Positions 22,478-33,453 of a DNA stretch of 64,000 nucleotides are shown in pieces. Below the pieces are notes generated by a model. It made no database searches. It had not been told where the DNA came from and saw only the letters and a program-made list of their open reading frames with translations. Within the stretch, counting starts at the first letter, position 1, and each line of letters opens with the position of its first letter. Position numbers and translations under genes: made by a program. The DNA comes from Lomentospora prolificans (taxonomy: Eukaryota; Ascomycota; Sordariomycetes; Microascales; Microascaceae): NCBI GenBank assembly GCA_029532625.1, contig JARFXM010000001.1:1-64000 (forward strand). The letters run 5' to 3'.

Positions 22478-22922
22478 GTCGACGGACTAGATACGGCGGA
22501 AATGTTCATGTATATAGCTATTTTTCCGCCGGCCAGTTCCGTAGATACAGGTTTTGAGGTTGCAATGGGGCCTTCGAGTCTTCAGTCCAGGCTCGTGTAA
22601 TTATGATAAATCCCACTATGTCATTCTTGAAACGATGACAGCTTAATCCGCCTAAGTGGGGTGTTCTATGAACAAGCTGATATCTGCGTATATTAATAAT
22701 TCACCTAGGCTGGAGAAGCTATCGAGACTATAAACTTATTCCCGGAGAGGGAACTATCAAAGTATTGTTTTCTCTATTAATCGTCGAGAACCTCTTCTCT
22801 AAGGCTTGCCGTCTCCCAAGAAGAAGGCTGCGCCATGTCATTGTCCATGGGGCATCTGCGAGCCTCACGTCGCGTTTATGCTCCTTCAAGTTAATCTATA
22901 TGTACATGTACATTGAAAATTA

Positions 22923-25021
22923 TTACTCCATAACCTTCAAGTCACTGGCGACCGTAAAGTCTGCCTCGGTCTTCGCCCTGATTTCCTCAACCTCTACTCC
23001 TGGCGCGAGCTCAGTCAGGGATAATGTGCCGGCTTTGCGGTCGACCTGGAAAACACACTACGCAGACGCAGACTTTGTCAGTTGACGAGTATGACCACCG
23101 CCCCCTCATTCACTCATCAGAGAGAGAAGAATGGCGGAAAAGGGAGGAATCGACCGCTAGATTATACTCACCAAATCTGTAATGATTGTACTGACGACCT
23201 TTGCGCCAGTCAAGGGCAAGCTACAGGTTTGCACAATCTTGGGGCTGCCGTCTTTGGCGACATGCTCGGTAGCGACGACAATCTTCGTACCGTCGGGATT
23301 GCTGACCAGGTCCATAGCACCTCCCATCCCTTTCATGACCTTTCCAGGGATCATGTAGTTGGCGAGGTCCCCGGCGGCGCTGACTTGCAAAGCTCCGAGA
23401 ACAGAGACGTCGACATGGCCGCCGCGGATCATGCCGAATGACTCGGATGAGTCAAACGTCGCCGCACCGGGCACCAGCGTTACCGTCTCTTTACCAGCGT
23501 TGACCACGTCCGGATCCGCTTCAGCCTCGCTGGCAGGGTAGGGCCCCATGCCCAGAATGCCATTTTCGGATTGCAGCCACACCTTCCTGTCAGGAGGAAG
23601 GAAGGACGGAGCGAGAGTCGGTATGCCAACGCCGAGGTTCACATAGTAACCTTCTTTTAACTCTTTGGCCGTCCGACGAGCGATGCGCTCTCGTCTAGCC
23701 TGAGCGTCGTTGGCGGTGGACGAAGCAGATGATGAGACAGGGGACGAGGGTGGGGAGGATAGCTTGAGAATTTCAACCAACTTGGGCGCCGTCGCGGGTA
23801 CGATGCGATCGACAAATATTCCAGGAAGATCGACGTCGTTAGGGTCGATAGATCCAATAGGCACAATGTTTTCCGCTTCGACTATGGTGAGTTTGGCTGC
23901 TTTGGCCATGATAGGACCAAAGGCTTTCGTCGTGTACCTACAGTAGTGATTTCACGTAGATTAGGGGAGATGTTCTAGGTCGGTTTGGGGTGGGGAAGAA
24001 GACTCCTGTCCACCGTACGTACCGGAATACGCAGTTCCCTGCCTCGTCGGCCTTCCATGCCCGCAGGATGGCTACATCACCAGGTAGCGCTTTCTCCATG
24101 AGATATGTCTTTCCATTAAACTCTCTAGATTCACGCTCCGTGCCGCGTTCGAGGACCTTGCCGGTGGCATCGAGCCGGACAGGGATGTCGCCGCTCTGCA
24201 AAAGCGAATCTAGAGAACACCCAGGTGGTAAGTAAAACAAGGGTGTGTCCGTGTGGTCGGAGGTGCACCATATTTCGTGGCCTCTTTCTTCTTGGGGGTT
24301 CGCTGGGCAGTGGATCGAAGTTAAGAAGCAAAAGAGCGGGCTTTCAACTTACGAGCTCCTGTCGGCGTAAAGAAGGCCGGGATACCTGCACCAGCGGCCC
24401 GAATGCGCTCAGCCAACGTGCCTTGCGGGCACAACTCGATACTAATCTGCCCAGTGAGGTATTTCTTCTCAAGAATCTTGTTGTTTCCCAGGAAAGAAAT
24501 CACTAAGCGCTCTAGCTGGCCTGACTGGACAAGAACAGCTAGGCCGCCCATTCCTTCCTTCCCCGCATTGTTTGATACGGCCGTCAGGGACTGTAGAGAT
24601 GCGCCGCGGCGTGCGATGGCAGCGATGAGAGTTTCTACATAAAAATAAGCGGAAGGTCGATCAGTCAGTCTATACGAGCTCATATAAGAAGTACAGCAAA
24701 AAGAGGACGCGACGGGAGAGGGGCTGACGTACCAGCGACACCACAGAGGCCGAATCCAGAGCTAAGAATGGTCGAGCCGCTCTTAATGTCGGCAATTGCG
24801 GAGTCGGCTGAGTCGAATACCTTCGTTCCTGCAACCCTTTCCTTCTTCGTTAGGGCCGACCACCGCTCCTTGCTCTCGGAGAATTTGCGACGAGGCACGG
24901 CATTCCTAATAACCCCAACATGGAGCCATGGAGATGGTCCCCAGGCCACCGGCCGCAGCGCAACTAAATTTCGGGGGCTCGAAAGAATGCGAGAGTGCAT
25001 TTGGGTCTGTATGCCCCTCAT
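22923..25021 (-). CDS. Succinyl-CoA:3-ketoacid CoA transferase, mitochondrial
   Basis: Five exons on the minus strand: 24733-25021, 24353-24634, 24023-24209, 23172-23937, 22923-23057; 552 aa. It transfers CoA between succinyl-CoA and acetoacetate or related acids. The alpha-like half (FGLCGVAE, NNAGKEG, GNNKILEK) and beta-like half (KELKEGYYVNLGVGIPTL) are fused as in eukaryotic SCOT. The catalytic glutamate is in SENGILGMGPYP, residue about 377. The first 45 residues are Arg/Ser-rich without acids and look like a mitochondrial presequence. A Ser/Pro-rich linker joins the halves at about residues 313-332. All four introns keep phase. Two Met codons (25021 and 25000) could start the protein; both leave the presequence basic. 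Roles proposed in fungi are ketone-body use or CoA transfer during propionate or acetate growth. Confidence 0.92.
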
Positions 25022-26169
25022 CTTGTTGAGGGAAAAATGCTGGCGGCGCCGACCTTCAAGACAGGGGAGAAACAAAGAAGTACACGAAGCTTCGTGATTT
25101 CGGCAGCTGAGTTGGCAGGATGCAAATTTCGCCCCGCAGAGTCTGGTTCCTGTCGCCTCAATTGGAGCTTTGGATAGGATAATTAAGAGGCTGAGATATA
25201 ATATTTTCCTCGAAGAGATTTCTAACTCCTTCTCGGTGCCGTGGTTGATTCAGGTTTCAAATGCGCAAATCCAGGGCGTCGACGGAGGCCCTCGGCATCG
25301 CAATTTCGGGGCTAGAAATAGACTCCGAGCAATACACCCGTCTGGGAGTGTCTGGTGGCAAACATGCCCCACACCCCGCGATGCAATTGAGCCAGGTCCT
25401 CTCGTACACCTCTTTAAAATAGCGGGGGTTTTAGGTGGGACCGTGTCGTGAACCACGCGACTCGGGTGGTGAATCTATAATGTATCATATGCTCCTCGTG
25501 GCATTTAAAGCCAGACGCATCCCCTTCCTCCAGGAACGGCCAATTCTCAAGGTGAGGGGTACTTACAGAAATGCTCCTCCGGGTGGGGCAGAACCCCCAA
25601 GGTGCCAGTGGTGATATCATATGTGGATTAACATGGTCTGTACTCTACTCCCCTAGGTAGACTCGATGATCTTTGGGAGTGGTATCTATTTTCAGGCAAC
25701 GCTACGAAGGTCCGCATATATAACAGAGTCTTTACATTGGGTCTCATATATAACGCGTAGCCTAGATAGACTTGATAATGGTCGGAAACTCAGAAATGCT
25801 GATAGCCTTGTAGCGAGCAATGAATCCACCTTAGACTTATGCTCCACTGTAGGTTACGACCATAATTCTCGATACTCGGCGGTCTGCGCAGGCTTAGGAA
25901 TAAGGTGGGTAGTACCACGAGATTAGTAAGTTAGGGGAACTGTGTTCCAGACAACCACGACTGGAATATATGAGAGTTGGCTAACCGTCTGCGTTGTCCG
26001 ATTATCTTGCGAAATATCGCTCTCGAATTAAGGCTTCAAACAAGACAGGAGCAAGACGCCTTCTGCCCTCGATTGCCGCCCTTAAGCGGCGGCGTGTGAG
26101 ATTTCGGCTATTATCATTCTTAGCTTGAGCCATAAGACAACCTTGAGGACTTGCTAGTGTACAGATATC
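25022..26169. other. Gene-poor region
   Basis: About 1.1 kb upstream of the CoA transferase, holding its promoter. Open frames are short and lack family resemblance. A nearby minus-strand frame at 26002-26265 was considered and not accepted. Confidence 0.45.
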
Positions 26170-27440
26170 CATCATCTCCTCTACATAGATAGCACCGCCT
26201 GCGTTTGCTCCTCGACTAGCCGCTAATCGATCAATTGAAACTTCGCCAGATGCTCGAGAGAACAATAATAGCTACATTTCAGATGCTGAACCTCATGAAG
26301 AACCGACGGTACGCTCTCGCCAGGTCGGCCTAGACGATGACCGGGACAGAAACAAAGGTTGGCTAATTGTTGCCGCCGGGTCAGCTATCTTGTGCGTATA
26401 TCTCGGCTTGATATACTCGTATGGCATTGTGCAAGCCTCATCTCGTCGAGGCCTGTCTCGCCAGCGTCTCGACTCTATCTTTCATTAGCTCCGTTGGAGC
26501 ATCAATGTCTCCCCTAACAGCCATAGTAGTAGCGCAAATGATCAATAGGATCCGTTACACGATTACAGCTGCAATCGGAGCATTCTTCCTTGGTCTCGGT
26601 GAGTTTACTGCGGGATGGTCAACAAAGTCAGTCCCTGCCATGTTTGCCACTCAAGGCTTTTTGTTCGGCATCGGGACTTCCCTGATATTTCTTGTGGGAA
26701 ACTCATACTCTTTTCCGAATTTTCTACCGCCAACTGATTGAGCAGTCGGCAGCTACAGTCCCGTCTCTCCAGTTCTCCAGTTTAAGACAGAGGAACCGAG
26801 GACTGACGACTGAAGTCGTGTATGGAGGTCTGGTGTGGGCTCCGCCGTTATTGCGCTATCTCTAGACAAGATGATTGCTGTCCCGGGGCTTGAAACCTCA
26901 CCAAAGATCCTCGGCGCGTCGACATGGACAATTTGTCTTCCAGCTTCTTACTTTCTTAAACCGCGCAGCGGGCGAGGTCGCGCGGTTTTTCAGGGTGCAA
27001 TGGTCCGTTTACCACCTTGTTATTCAGGACTCATTCCCTATCAGGGTTGGCATTCGTTTTTTAACCTCCCTTCTTAGGCGTCTATTCCGAAGTCTCAAGT
27101 TCATCATCATGTTGTTGATGAGCGCGATTGCAACCGCAACCTTCCCGCTCGTTGTGCCGCCCTTCCTTCCTCCACTCTACATTTCGTCCATTGCCCTTTT
27201 GAGCCAGGCGGGCGCGGCCATTTCGGCATCCTGGGAACTTGGCCTCGGCCGTCGGCCGTATTGGCATGGGCAGGGGTTGGGGGTTGAGTTCGTGCTGGTG
27301 CTCTTCTGATTCCATGCTAAGGCTTATTCAGGGCTCACCCATTGCTAGGCGGACTGCTTACTCGAAGCTTATGGAGGAGCACAGGGTGGAATTACCGCCT
27401 TCCGACCCGCGTTTTTCCACGTGGTTTCATTGACCATAGC
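26170..27440 (+). pseudogene. Monocarboxylate-transporter-type MFS pseudogene
   Basis: The frame before the break reads DRDRNKGWLIVAAGSAIL...YSYGIVQA. One extra base near 26433 shifts it into HLVEACLASVSTLSFI...ATQGFLFGIGTSLIFL, which ends at a TGA near 26740. Later blocks in other frames (GSAVIALSLDKMIAV near 26840, then ASYFLKPRSGRGR, then SLKFIIMLLMSAIATATFPL near 27100, then ASAVGRIGMG near 27240) complete the TM order of fungal MCT-like carriers of the MFS. At least three frame changes and several stops make it non-functional. An intact relative lies at 61228-62678 in the same window, but the two are not obviously a recent duplicate pair. Confidence 0.75.
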
Positions 27441-29056
27441 TAGCGCGAGCTTGGTCTTGGTGTTGCGTTTGATGATGAATCGCAATCTATTGGCAAGGGT
27501 TTAACAAAACTAGTGGACTGACTCAGAAGTGTGCCGCCGCCTTCACCAGTCTGACAAACACATAATAGTCCAAAATGGCCACGCCAAGTTAACACATCAC
27601 CAACGAGATTAATTGGCGAGGAAATGCGCATCGAAATCGATGGCCGCAAGATTCTCATGCCTCAGACCCCTTGAGCTCTATATCTGTCCTCCTGTCCGTA
27701 CTAGTGTTGAACCATCTCCTCGACTACTCAATAATGCAAGGATTTATATTTCCGCACATCCCTTCAGCCCTCACTTCTCGCTTCGCAATCCTAATCAAGA
27801 CCTCAAACGAACGTGATACTCTATATTGTCGTGTTGCCTGAGAGAGTTAACAGCGGGAACGTGAATTTAGATCTGTAGAGATAGACTTGATATCGGCGTG
27901 AGCTACACTCGTATGTCAAACAAGCAGTCCATGTATGAGGGCTCAGACTAAGAGATATGCATACGAGCATAGTAGGCAACCTATGGTTCTCGGTTATGAT
28001 CGAAGCATATCGAGGGTAAACCTATCGGACAATATTACAGTCGCTAGAACTGACTACGTAAAACATATAGAGTCAACACATATTCATCGTTTCTTTCCTT
28101 CCTTTCTAGCCCTCACACTCCGGATACATCGTTTGCGCCTCCATATACCACGCATTCTTAACTATTGCAGGATGTTTCTTGTGCGTATTTCGCCCCGACC
28201 CCAATTTCAGGTTCTGAACAAAACTCCGTTGGGCATGCGGGGCGACCTGCAAGCGACCTGTGTCTTAATCGATTTCGGAGTTGAGCACCTAGGAATTAAG
28301 TGTGGTGATTGCGACTGCGAGGCAGACAGAGAAAGCCGAATAAATATCCGGTCATAGCCCTGGAGATAGCGGTATCACGGTGCCATTCACGATGCCGATC
28401 CTCCAGAAAATTCCGCAGTCTTTCACACCGACCCAATTGGCGTCATATGTCCGTGTCTAGCTTCTTGTTGAGGCCCATATATAGAAATATCCTATGTGGC
28501 GGCCACTGTCATTAGGGAATCCCGACACCGGGTTTGTTGGCTGTGGAGCGGATGACCGGCACAACGTCTGGACTCGGGAATATATCATCCCGGTTCCAAA
28601 GTAGAGGGTAGTATTGGACAAGAGGAAGGCGAGTAGCCTACAATATGCAATTTAATATTTCAATACCGATAAGTGGTGGTTAATTCACTCGGGTCTAAGA
28701 ACCGGAAGTTGTTCTCCACGGTTCCCCGCACCAAGAAATTGTAGTCGATATTGCTCAATGTAGAATCTTTCATCCATTAGCCGCAATCCCAGATTAGCCA
28801 AAGACGTCAAAGGATGGAGAAACCCGCTCCGGACAAACGGGGACAAATGTTGAGAACTATATATACTCTTCCGCCAAGCACATGCCAAGCCACCTCGAAG
28901 GTCCCTGGCACGTTTTCCTACCGCTCTTTCAATCCCTGAGGTCCGGTTCAGGCGCGTTGCCTTTTTTCCTTTTTTTCTTTCCTTGAACCGAGCACTACTA
29001 GAAATCCTGTGCGATTTTTGGCGAGCATCCGCTGGCGATCTTTGGCAGTCGACAAC
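27441..29056. other. Intergenic, no gene seen
   Basis: About 1.6 kb with short chance frames on both strands. The last few hundred bases are the promoter of the CE1 gene, with a polypyrimidine run (about 28960-28982) close to its start. Confidence 0.45.
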
Positions 29057-30165
29057 ATGCATCTTTCAACCATTTTCGGAAGCGTTGTGGCGCTCGCTTC
29101 GCTTGGAAGCTGCCAATTCGCCAAAGTCAACGACTTCAAAGCGACCCCGACTAACCTTGGCATGTATGCGTATGTGCCAAAGAACCTCAAAACGCCAGCC
29201 CCCATCATCGTAGCTGTCCATCACTGTCAGGGTTCCGCCCAAGGGTACTCTGGTGAGACAAAATACCAGCCGTTGGCCGATCAGCATGGCTTCATCATTA
29301 TTTATCCCAACTCCAAATCGGGTGGTGGCTGCTTTGATGTTGCCTCTACGGCTAGTATGTTCAGAGACCTACCCAGAGGGCGCCAGTGGACTTCTACTAA
29401 TAAATCTTTTGTGCAGCCCTGACGCATGACGGCGGTGGTGATAGCCAGACCATCGCTAATATGGTTAAGCACGCTATTGACAACTTTGGTGGGGACCCAG
29501 ACCGAGTCTACTCCGTCGGCACCAGCTCTGGCGCCATGATGACCAACGTCCTAGTTGGGGCCTACCCCGACGTTTTCAAGGCTGGATCCGTCTACTCGGG
29601 TGTTCCAGATGGATGCTTCTTCGTCCAAGGCGCGACAGCCACCCAGGATCCGCCAGGCTGGGCAAACGCTTGCGCGGACGGCCAGCTCACCCACACTGCA
29701 GAACAGTGGGGTGACATGGTACGATCCTACTACCCAGGATACAACGGTACCCGTCCCAGGATGCAAATGTGAGTGAATTCCTCGGGGTAAAATGAGACGA
29801 ATATTTGAATCTACGACTGTATATCAGTAATAGGAGCTAACCGCCTGGATTCAAGCTGGCATGGAACGGCCGATAACACACTTCGCTATCCCAACTGTAC
29901 GTCTTCTTCATCACCGAAGTAAACCGAGCAATGTAGCTAATGTTTGCGTGCAGATCAAGAGCAACTCAAGCAGTGGTCCAACGTTTTGGGGCTTACTGAG
30001 AAACAAGACACCCCTAACACCCCGCAGCAGGGCTACACGCAGACCATCTACGGGGAGGGTACGGCCGCCACGGCTCAGCTTGTCGGATATAGCGCCCAGG
30101 GAGTAGGGCACTCGGTACCTCATCATGAGGCTATGGATCTGGCATTCTTCGGCATCACATCGTAA
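29057..30165 (+). CDS. Secreted CE1 esterase, acetylxylan-esterase-like
   Basis: Four exons, 29057-29354, 29417-29768, 29856-29896 and 29954-30165; 300 aa. The 19-residue N-terminus is a signal peptide with a hydrophobic core ending in SLGSCQ. The alpha/beta hydrolase core of the PHB-depolymerase-type CE1 family follows: VAVHHCQGSA (oxyanion region), IIIYPNS, then the nucleophile elbow GTSSG with Ser136. SWHGTADN (acid region, restored by splicing the 41-bp third exon) and the final GVGHSVP (catalytic His) complete it. The enzyme should remove acetyl groups from xylan outside the cell. No cellulose-binding module is present at either end. It runs convergent to the chitosanase gene, with 311 bp between stops. 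Confidence 0.9.
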
Positions 30166-30476
30166 GAGCCCGGAGATCCGTTGGTGAGAGGGTTGCCGTA
30201 GCCCGAGGACAACTCCAGCTCGATAGTAATCACAACTTCCTGCCTGCTGTTCGATAGCTGAGTGGTGAAATTTTCTAAATGCACATAGTTTCTATATTAC
30301 TGTATACAAACAAAACAGTTATACACCCTCGTAGCTTTCTTTTCCCACATCAAAGCTATTTTATGGTACAGGAAGCCTTTCCGCAAATGTATTCTTCTAA
30401 GAATCTGCCATTCAAGGATCTAGAACCCATCAAGAATAATAAATTAAGGTTAACTCTACAGCTGAGCTTACATATA

Positions 30477-31414
30477 TTACATTACAAGCCATCCCGCTGC
30501 CAATGTAACAGCCAGAGGTAATAAGGCAGAGCGTCCTCGGCTCATCACCACACTTCCGACGCTCTCATCATCGTTGATTCCGATACGGTCGATCAGCTTA
30601 TCACCGAGCTCGCGTATACTATCACTAAACGTTTGATAATCAGCTGCAGTCCAGTTCGCACCCTTGGCACCCGGCACAGCGTCTTGGCCAACGAACGCAA
30701 TATACAAGACATCATCTTGATCATAGCCAGAATCTCCAGATATTTCAGTGCCAAAACACTCAGTTGCAACTGAGATGGCGGCCTCGCCTACCATCGGGTG
30801 CGGACCGTCGTCGCCGTTAGTGTCGCCCCACACTCCGTAAATGAGCTTGTCGCCACATACGACGGCCATGAGACTCAGTGGTTGGATGCCGACTTCCTGC
30901 GGGTCAAACGTCTTCCACCCAGGTTTGGATCCCTCATTTCCAAAGACGATGTATGGGTGGATGTTAGCGTCTAAGTCTCGAATGCCACGACCGTAGGATG
31001 CAACGGTGCTTTGGAACGAGGAGACTGCTTGTGTGTCACGGGATGAGGCGCACCGCCCGTCATTCGCCGGCCCTCCTTGCGCACCGTCGCAGTCGACGTC
31101 CATGTTAGCAAGGACGCCACCAGTCCCCTGTATATAGACAATCTTGTAGTCTTCCAGATGATCGCCGCAGTAAGAGAAGGCTGTTGGTGATTCATTAATA
31201 ATAGGGAACTATCGAGTGTGGGTATAGTTCCTCGAGGGCAGGACTCACTATTAGGCCCGTCGTCAGAGCTGTAAAAACCACCAGCTAACTCAATCGAGCA
31301 CATTCCCTTCTCTCGAATGCTGTCGTATAGATTGCGCACATTGTCAGGGACATCTCTAGCCAGGCTAGAGGCGGCGAGGAGCAGGGTGGCGAGGAGGAGA
31401 AGTGGAGCCATCAT
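30477..31414 (-). CDS. GH75 chitosanase with probable GPI-anchor signal
   Basis: Two exons on the minus strand, 31249-31414 and 30477-31180, with a 68-bp intron (GTGAGT..AACAG); 289 aa. A signal peptide (residues 1-19) is followed by a GH75 domain: YCGDHLEDY, MDVDCDGAQGG, and the catalytic region with VWGDTNGDDG. By my count Asp175 and Glu188 occupy the positions reported as catalytic in Fusarium solani chitosanase, so numbering and spacing are conserved. It hydrolyses chitosan. Unlike typical secreted GH75 enzymes it ends in a 20-residue hydrophobic tail (ALLPLAVTLAAGWLVM) after a short hydrophilic spacer with small Ser/Gly residues, the form of a GPI-attachment signal, so it may stay on the plasma membrane or wall. 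Two Met codons start the frame; either could be used. Confidence 0.9.
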
Positions 31415-32375
31415 TGTGATGTGTTATGGTGCCACGCGCTGGACGCCCTCAAAAGGCGGGGCCACAGCTGGCGTGGATCCTATGTCTGAGATCTGGTCGC
31501 TGCCGGGTCAAATCGGCCGCGTCGAGAAGAACAGTAGAGTTGTCAAAGTGAGGGAGAAATATTTGATGCCCCTTCCACTTGAGAATTTGATCCTGTCAGC
31601 ACGGTTCGTATTTTGATTGTCCTTGCGCTCGGCCAATCGCAGCCGAACCCCCCACACGAGTGATTGGCTCGAGCGTACCGAGCTTCGGTGGCCTGCCCCT
31701 GGAAATGCTCAGCTCATGTACGAAGTACGAAGTATAATAGTAGCTCGTCCGTTTGAATGCCTGCTTGTTGATCCGTCAGGACTTTAGTCAGCCAGCCATG
31801 TCCACCATGTCTGTCCCCCAGCTGGCTGCGCCTTCCTTTCAAGCAACCCTATCAAGCTCGTTGAGTAGGAGCCAGCGTAATACGGCCCAGCCATAATACG
31901 CCAAGTTCCTCCGGCCGGCCTCTGCATTGTGGGCGCACACGTCGAAAATGGCCGTCTCTCAAATTTACCCAAAAATCCGAGTACCTGGTATTGTCATATA
32001 CTAGAGGTAATGCCTTTTCCCTCTTCGTAGCATAGCGCTATCCTTTTTTCTCAACTTTAGGCAGGACGATTCATACTGAAAGTATGACTCCAACCACAGA
32101 TGCGTAGAGTCTGAGAACTGTGGAATAATGCCGACAAGTATTAATGACTACCTGGATTCTAGAAAAGGAGAAATATTGCCCAGCTTGTCAATGCCGCCAG
32201 GATATATTACCGCTGTGACCTATATCTAGCTTTTCGTCACTCCCTAACCCGTAGCTGCCTAACGGCGTAATAATCGCGAATGAGATAATACAAAGAATCA
32301 CCGCAAAACCAGCATTACGCACCCTACCCAAAGCCTTTTCAGTCGCCGATGCTTCGCCACTTTATTACCAACACT
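31415..32375. other. Intergenic, no gene seen
   Basis: About 960 bp containing the chitosanase promoter and the 3' flank of the chromodomain gene. No convincing frame or repeat. Confidence 0.45.
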
Positions 32376-33453
32376 CTAAATCCTCCTTCGCTTTCTGCGC
32401 GGCCCCGTGTCATTCGCCCTGCGCTTCCGAGAACCGGTGCCCTCACGACCTCCTTTCCGAGCCCAATACAGTTCCAATTCACCTGGTGCGACCCTAGAAA
32501 TCTTTTTCTCTGGCTCCCATGTCTGCGTATCCGATCCTACCCATTCTACCAGCACCTCCATAGCTCCTCCTGGCGATCGAATACGATGGTCATTAACAGC
32601 AAAGACATGCCACAGCGCTGAATTGCGCATCTGACCTTCTCTACCACCCTCCTGAGCGCGCCAGTACGCAAATAGCATAGTCGGAGCAACCTGATGGACT
32701 ACTTCCTCTGGCTCCCAAGTCTGCGGCGCCTGTTTCGAGCCCTTTGGGACATCATGGCGGACAAGAAGATCGAAGAGATTAGGAGACGTGGATGATTGAC
32801 GATGGTTAACAATGGCATTTGGCCTGTACATAATAGCTGGCTGTTGTAAATCGACTGCATTATTTTTCTCGCTGCCGTCAACGTTGATAGGGGTACGCGC
32901 TACGGACTTGGCAACGGCAGGCTGTGATTTTGGTGCTATGAGTTTGAGCGAAAAATTGCTGCGAGGGGGGGGCTTGTAGACAGGGCTAAACGGAGGGGAC
33001 CATAAAGATCTCGCCGCAGCCGCATCCTTCTCGACTGAGTTAGGTCTTTCCTTATGGATAGAACCAGGATCCCCAGTTTCGAACTTATCGGTCTCTGACG
33101 ATAAGTTGCTCATTGGGATGGGTTGGGCATCCATAGACACTGCAAACAGGTTAACCTATTCATCCTCGCCAGGGCATTGCCAGGGTGAACAGCGCGGGCT
33201 CGGAAAATTATATCGTCTATCTAGATCGACATTTATATAAACTGATGAAATAATCTGACTTACCCTCAGTGAGCTTTGCTGCGCTCTTGCTACGCGAGGC
33301 TCTTGTACTCCTGAGAGGACTAGATTGTCGCGGGAGGGTGGTGGTGCTCGACGGCGTATTAATCACGACCGTCTCATCATGCGAGTCAGATTTGTGGAAT
33401 ACTTTAATATCTTGATGGGACGACCGGGTCTTGCTACGTGCGAGTCGCACCAT
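32376..33453 (-). CDS. Tandem chromodomain-like nuclear protein
   Basis: Two exons on the minus strand, 33264-33453 and 32376-33139, with a 124-bp intron (GTAAGT..TTGCAG); 317 aa. The C-terminal third holds two chromodomain-like units. The second (about residues 239-296) is full: a WHVFAVNDHRI strand, EVLVEWVG, TWEPE and a final helix ELYWARKGGR. The first (about 183-232) has TWEPEEVV and AYWRAQEGGREG but lacks the EWxG strand. The protein ends in a lysine/arginine-rich patch, a likely nuclear signal. The N-terminal half is Ser/Pro-rich and disordered. Chromodomains bind methylated histone tails or nucleic acid; some fungal ones come from retrotransposon integrases, but no integrase core is present here. 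Which histone mark, if any, is unknown. Confidence 0.75.

Noticed and set aside
26002..26265. Minus-strand 87-codon frame, first considered as a small gene
   Set aside because: Its right half overlaps the plus-strand start of the MCT-like pseudogene, and it shows no family pattern.
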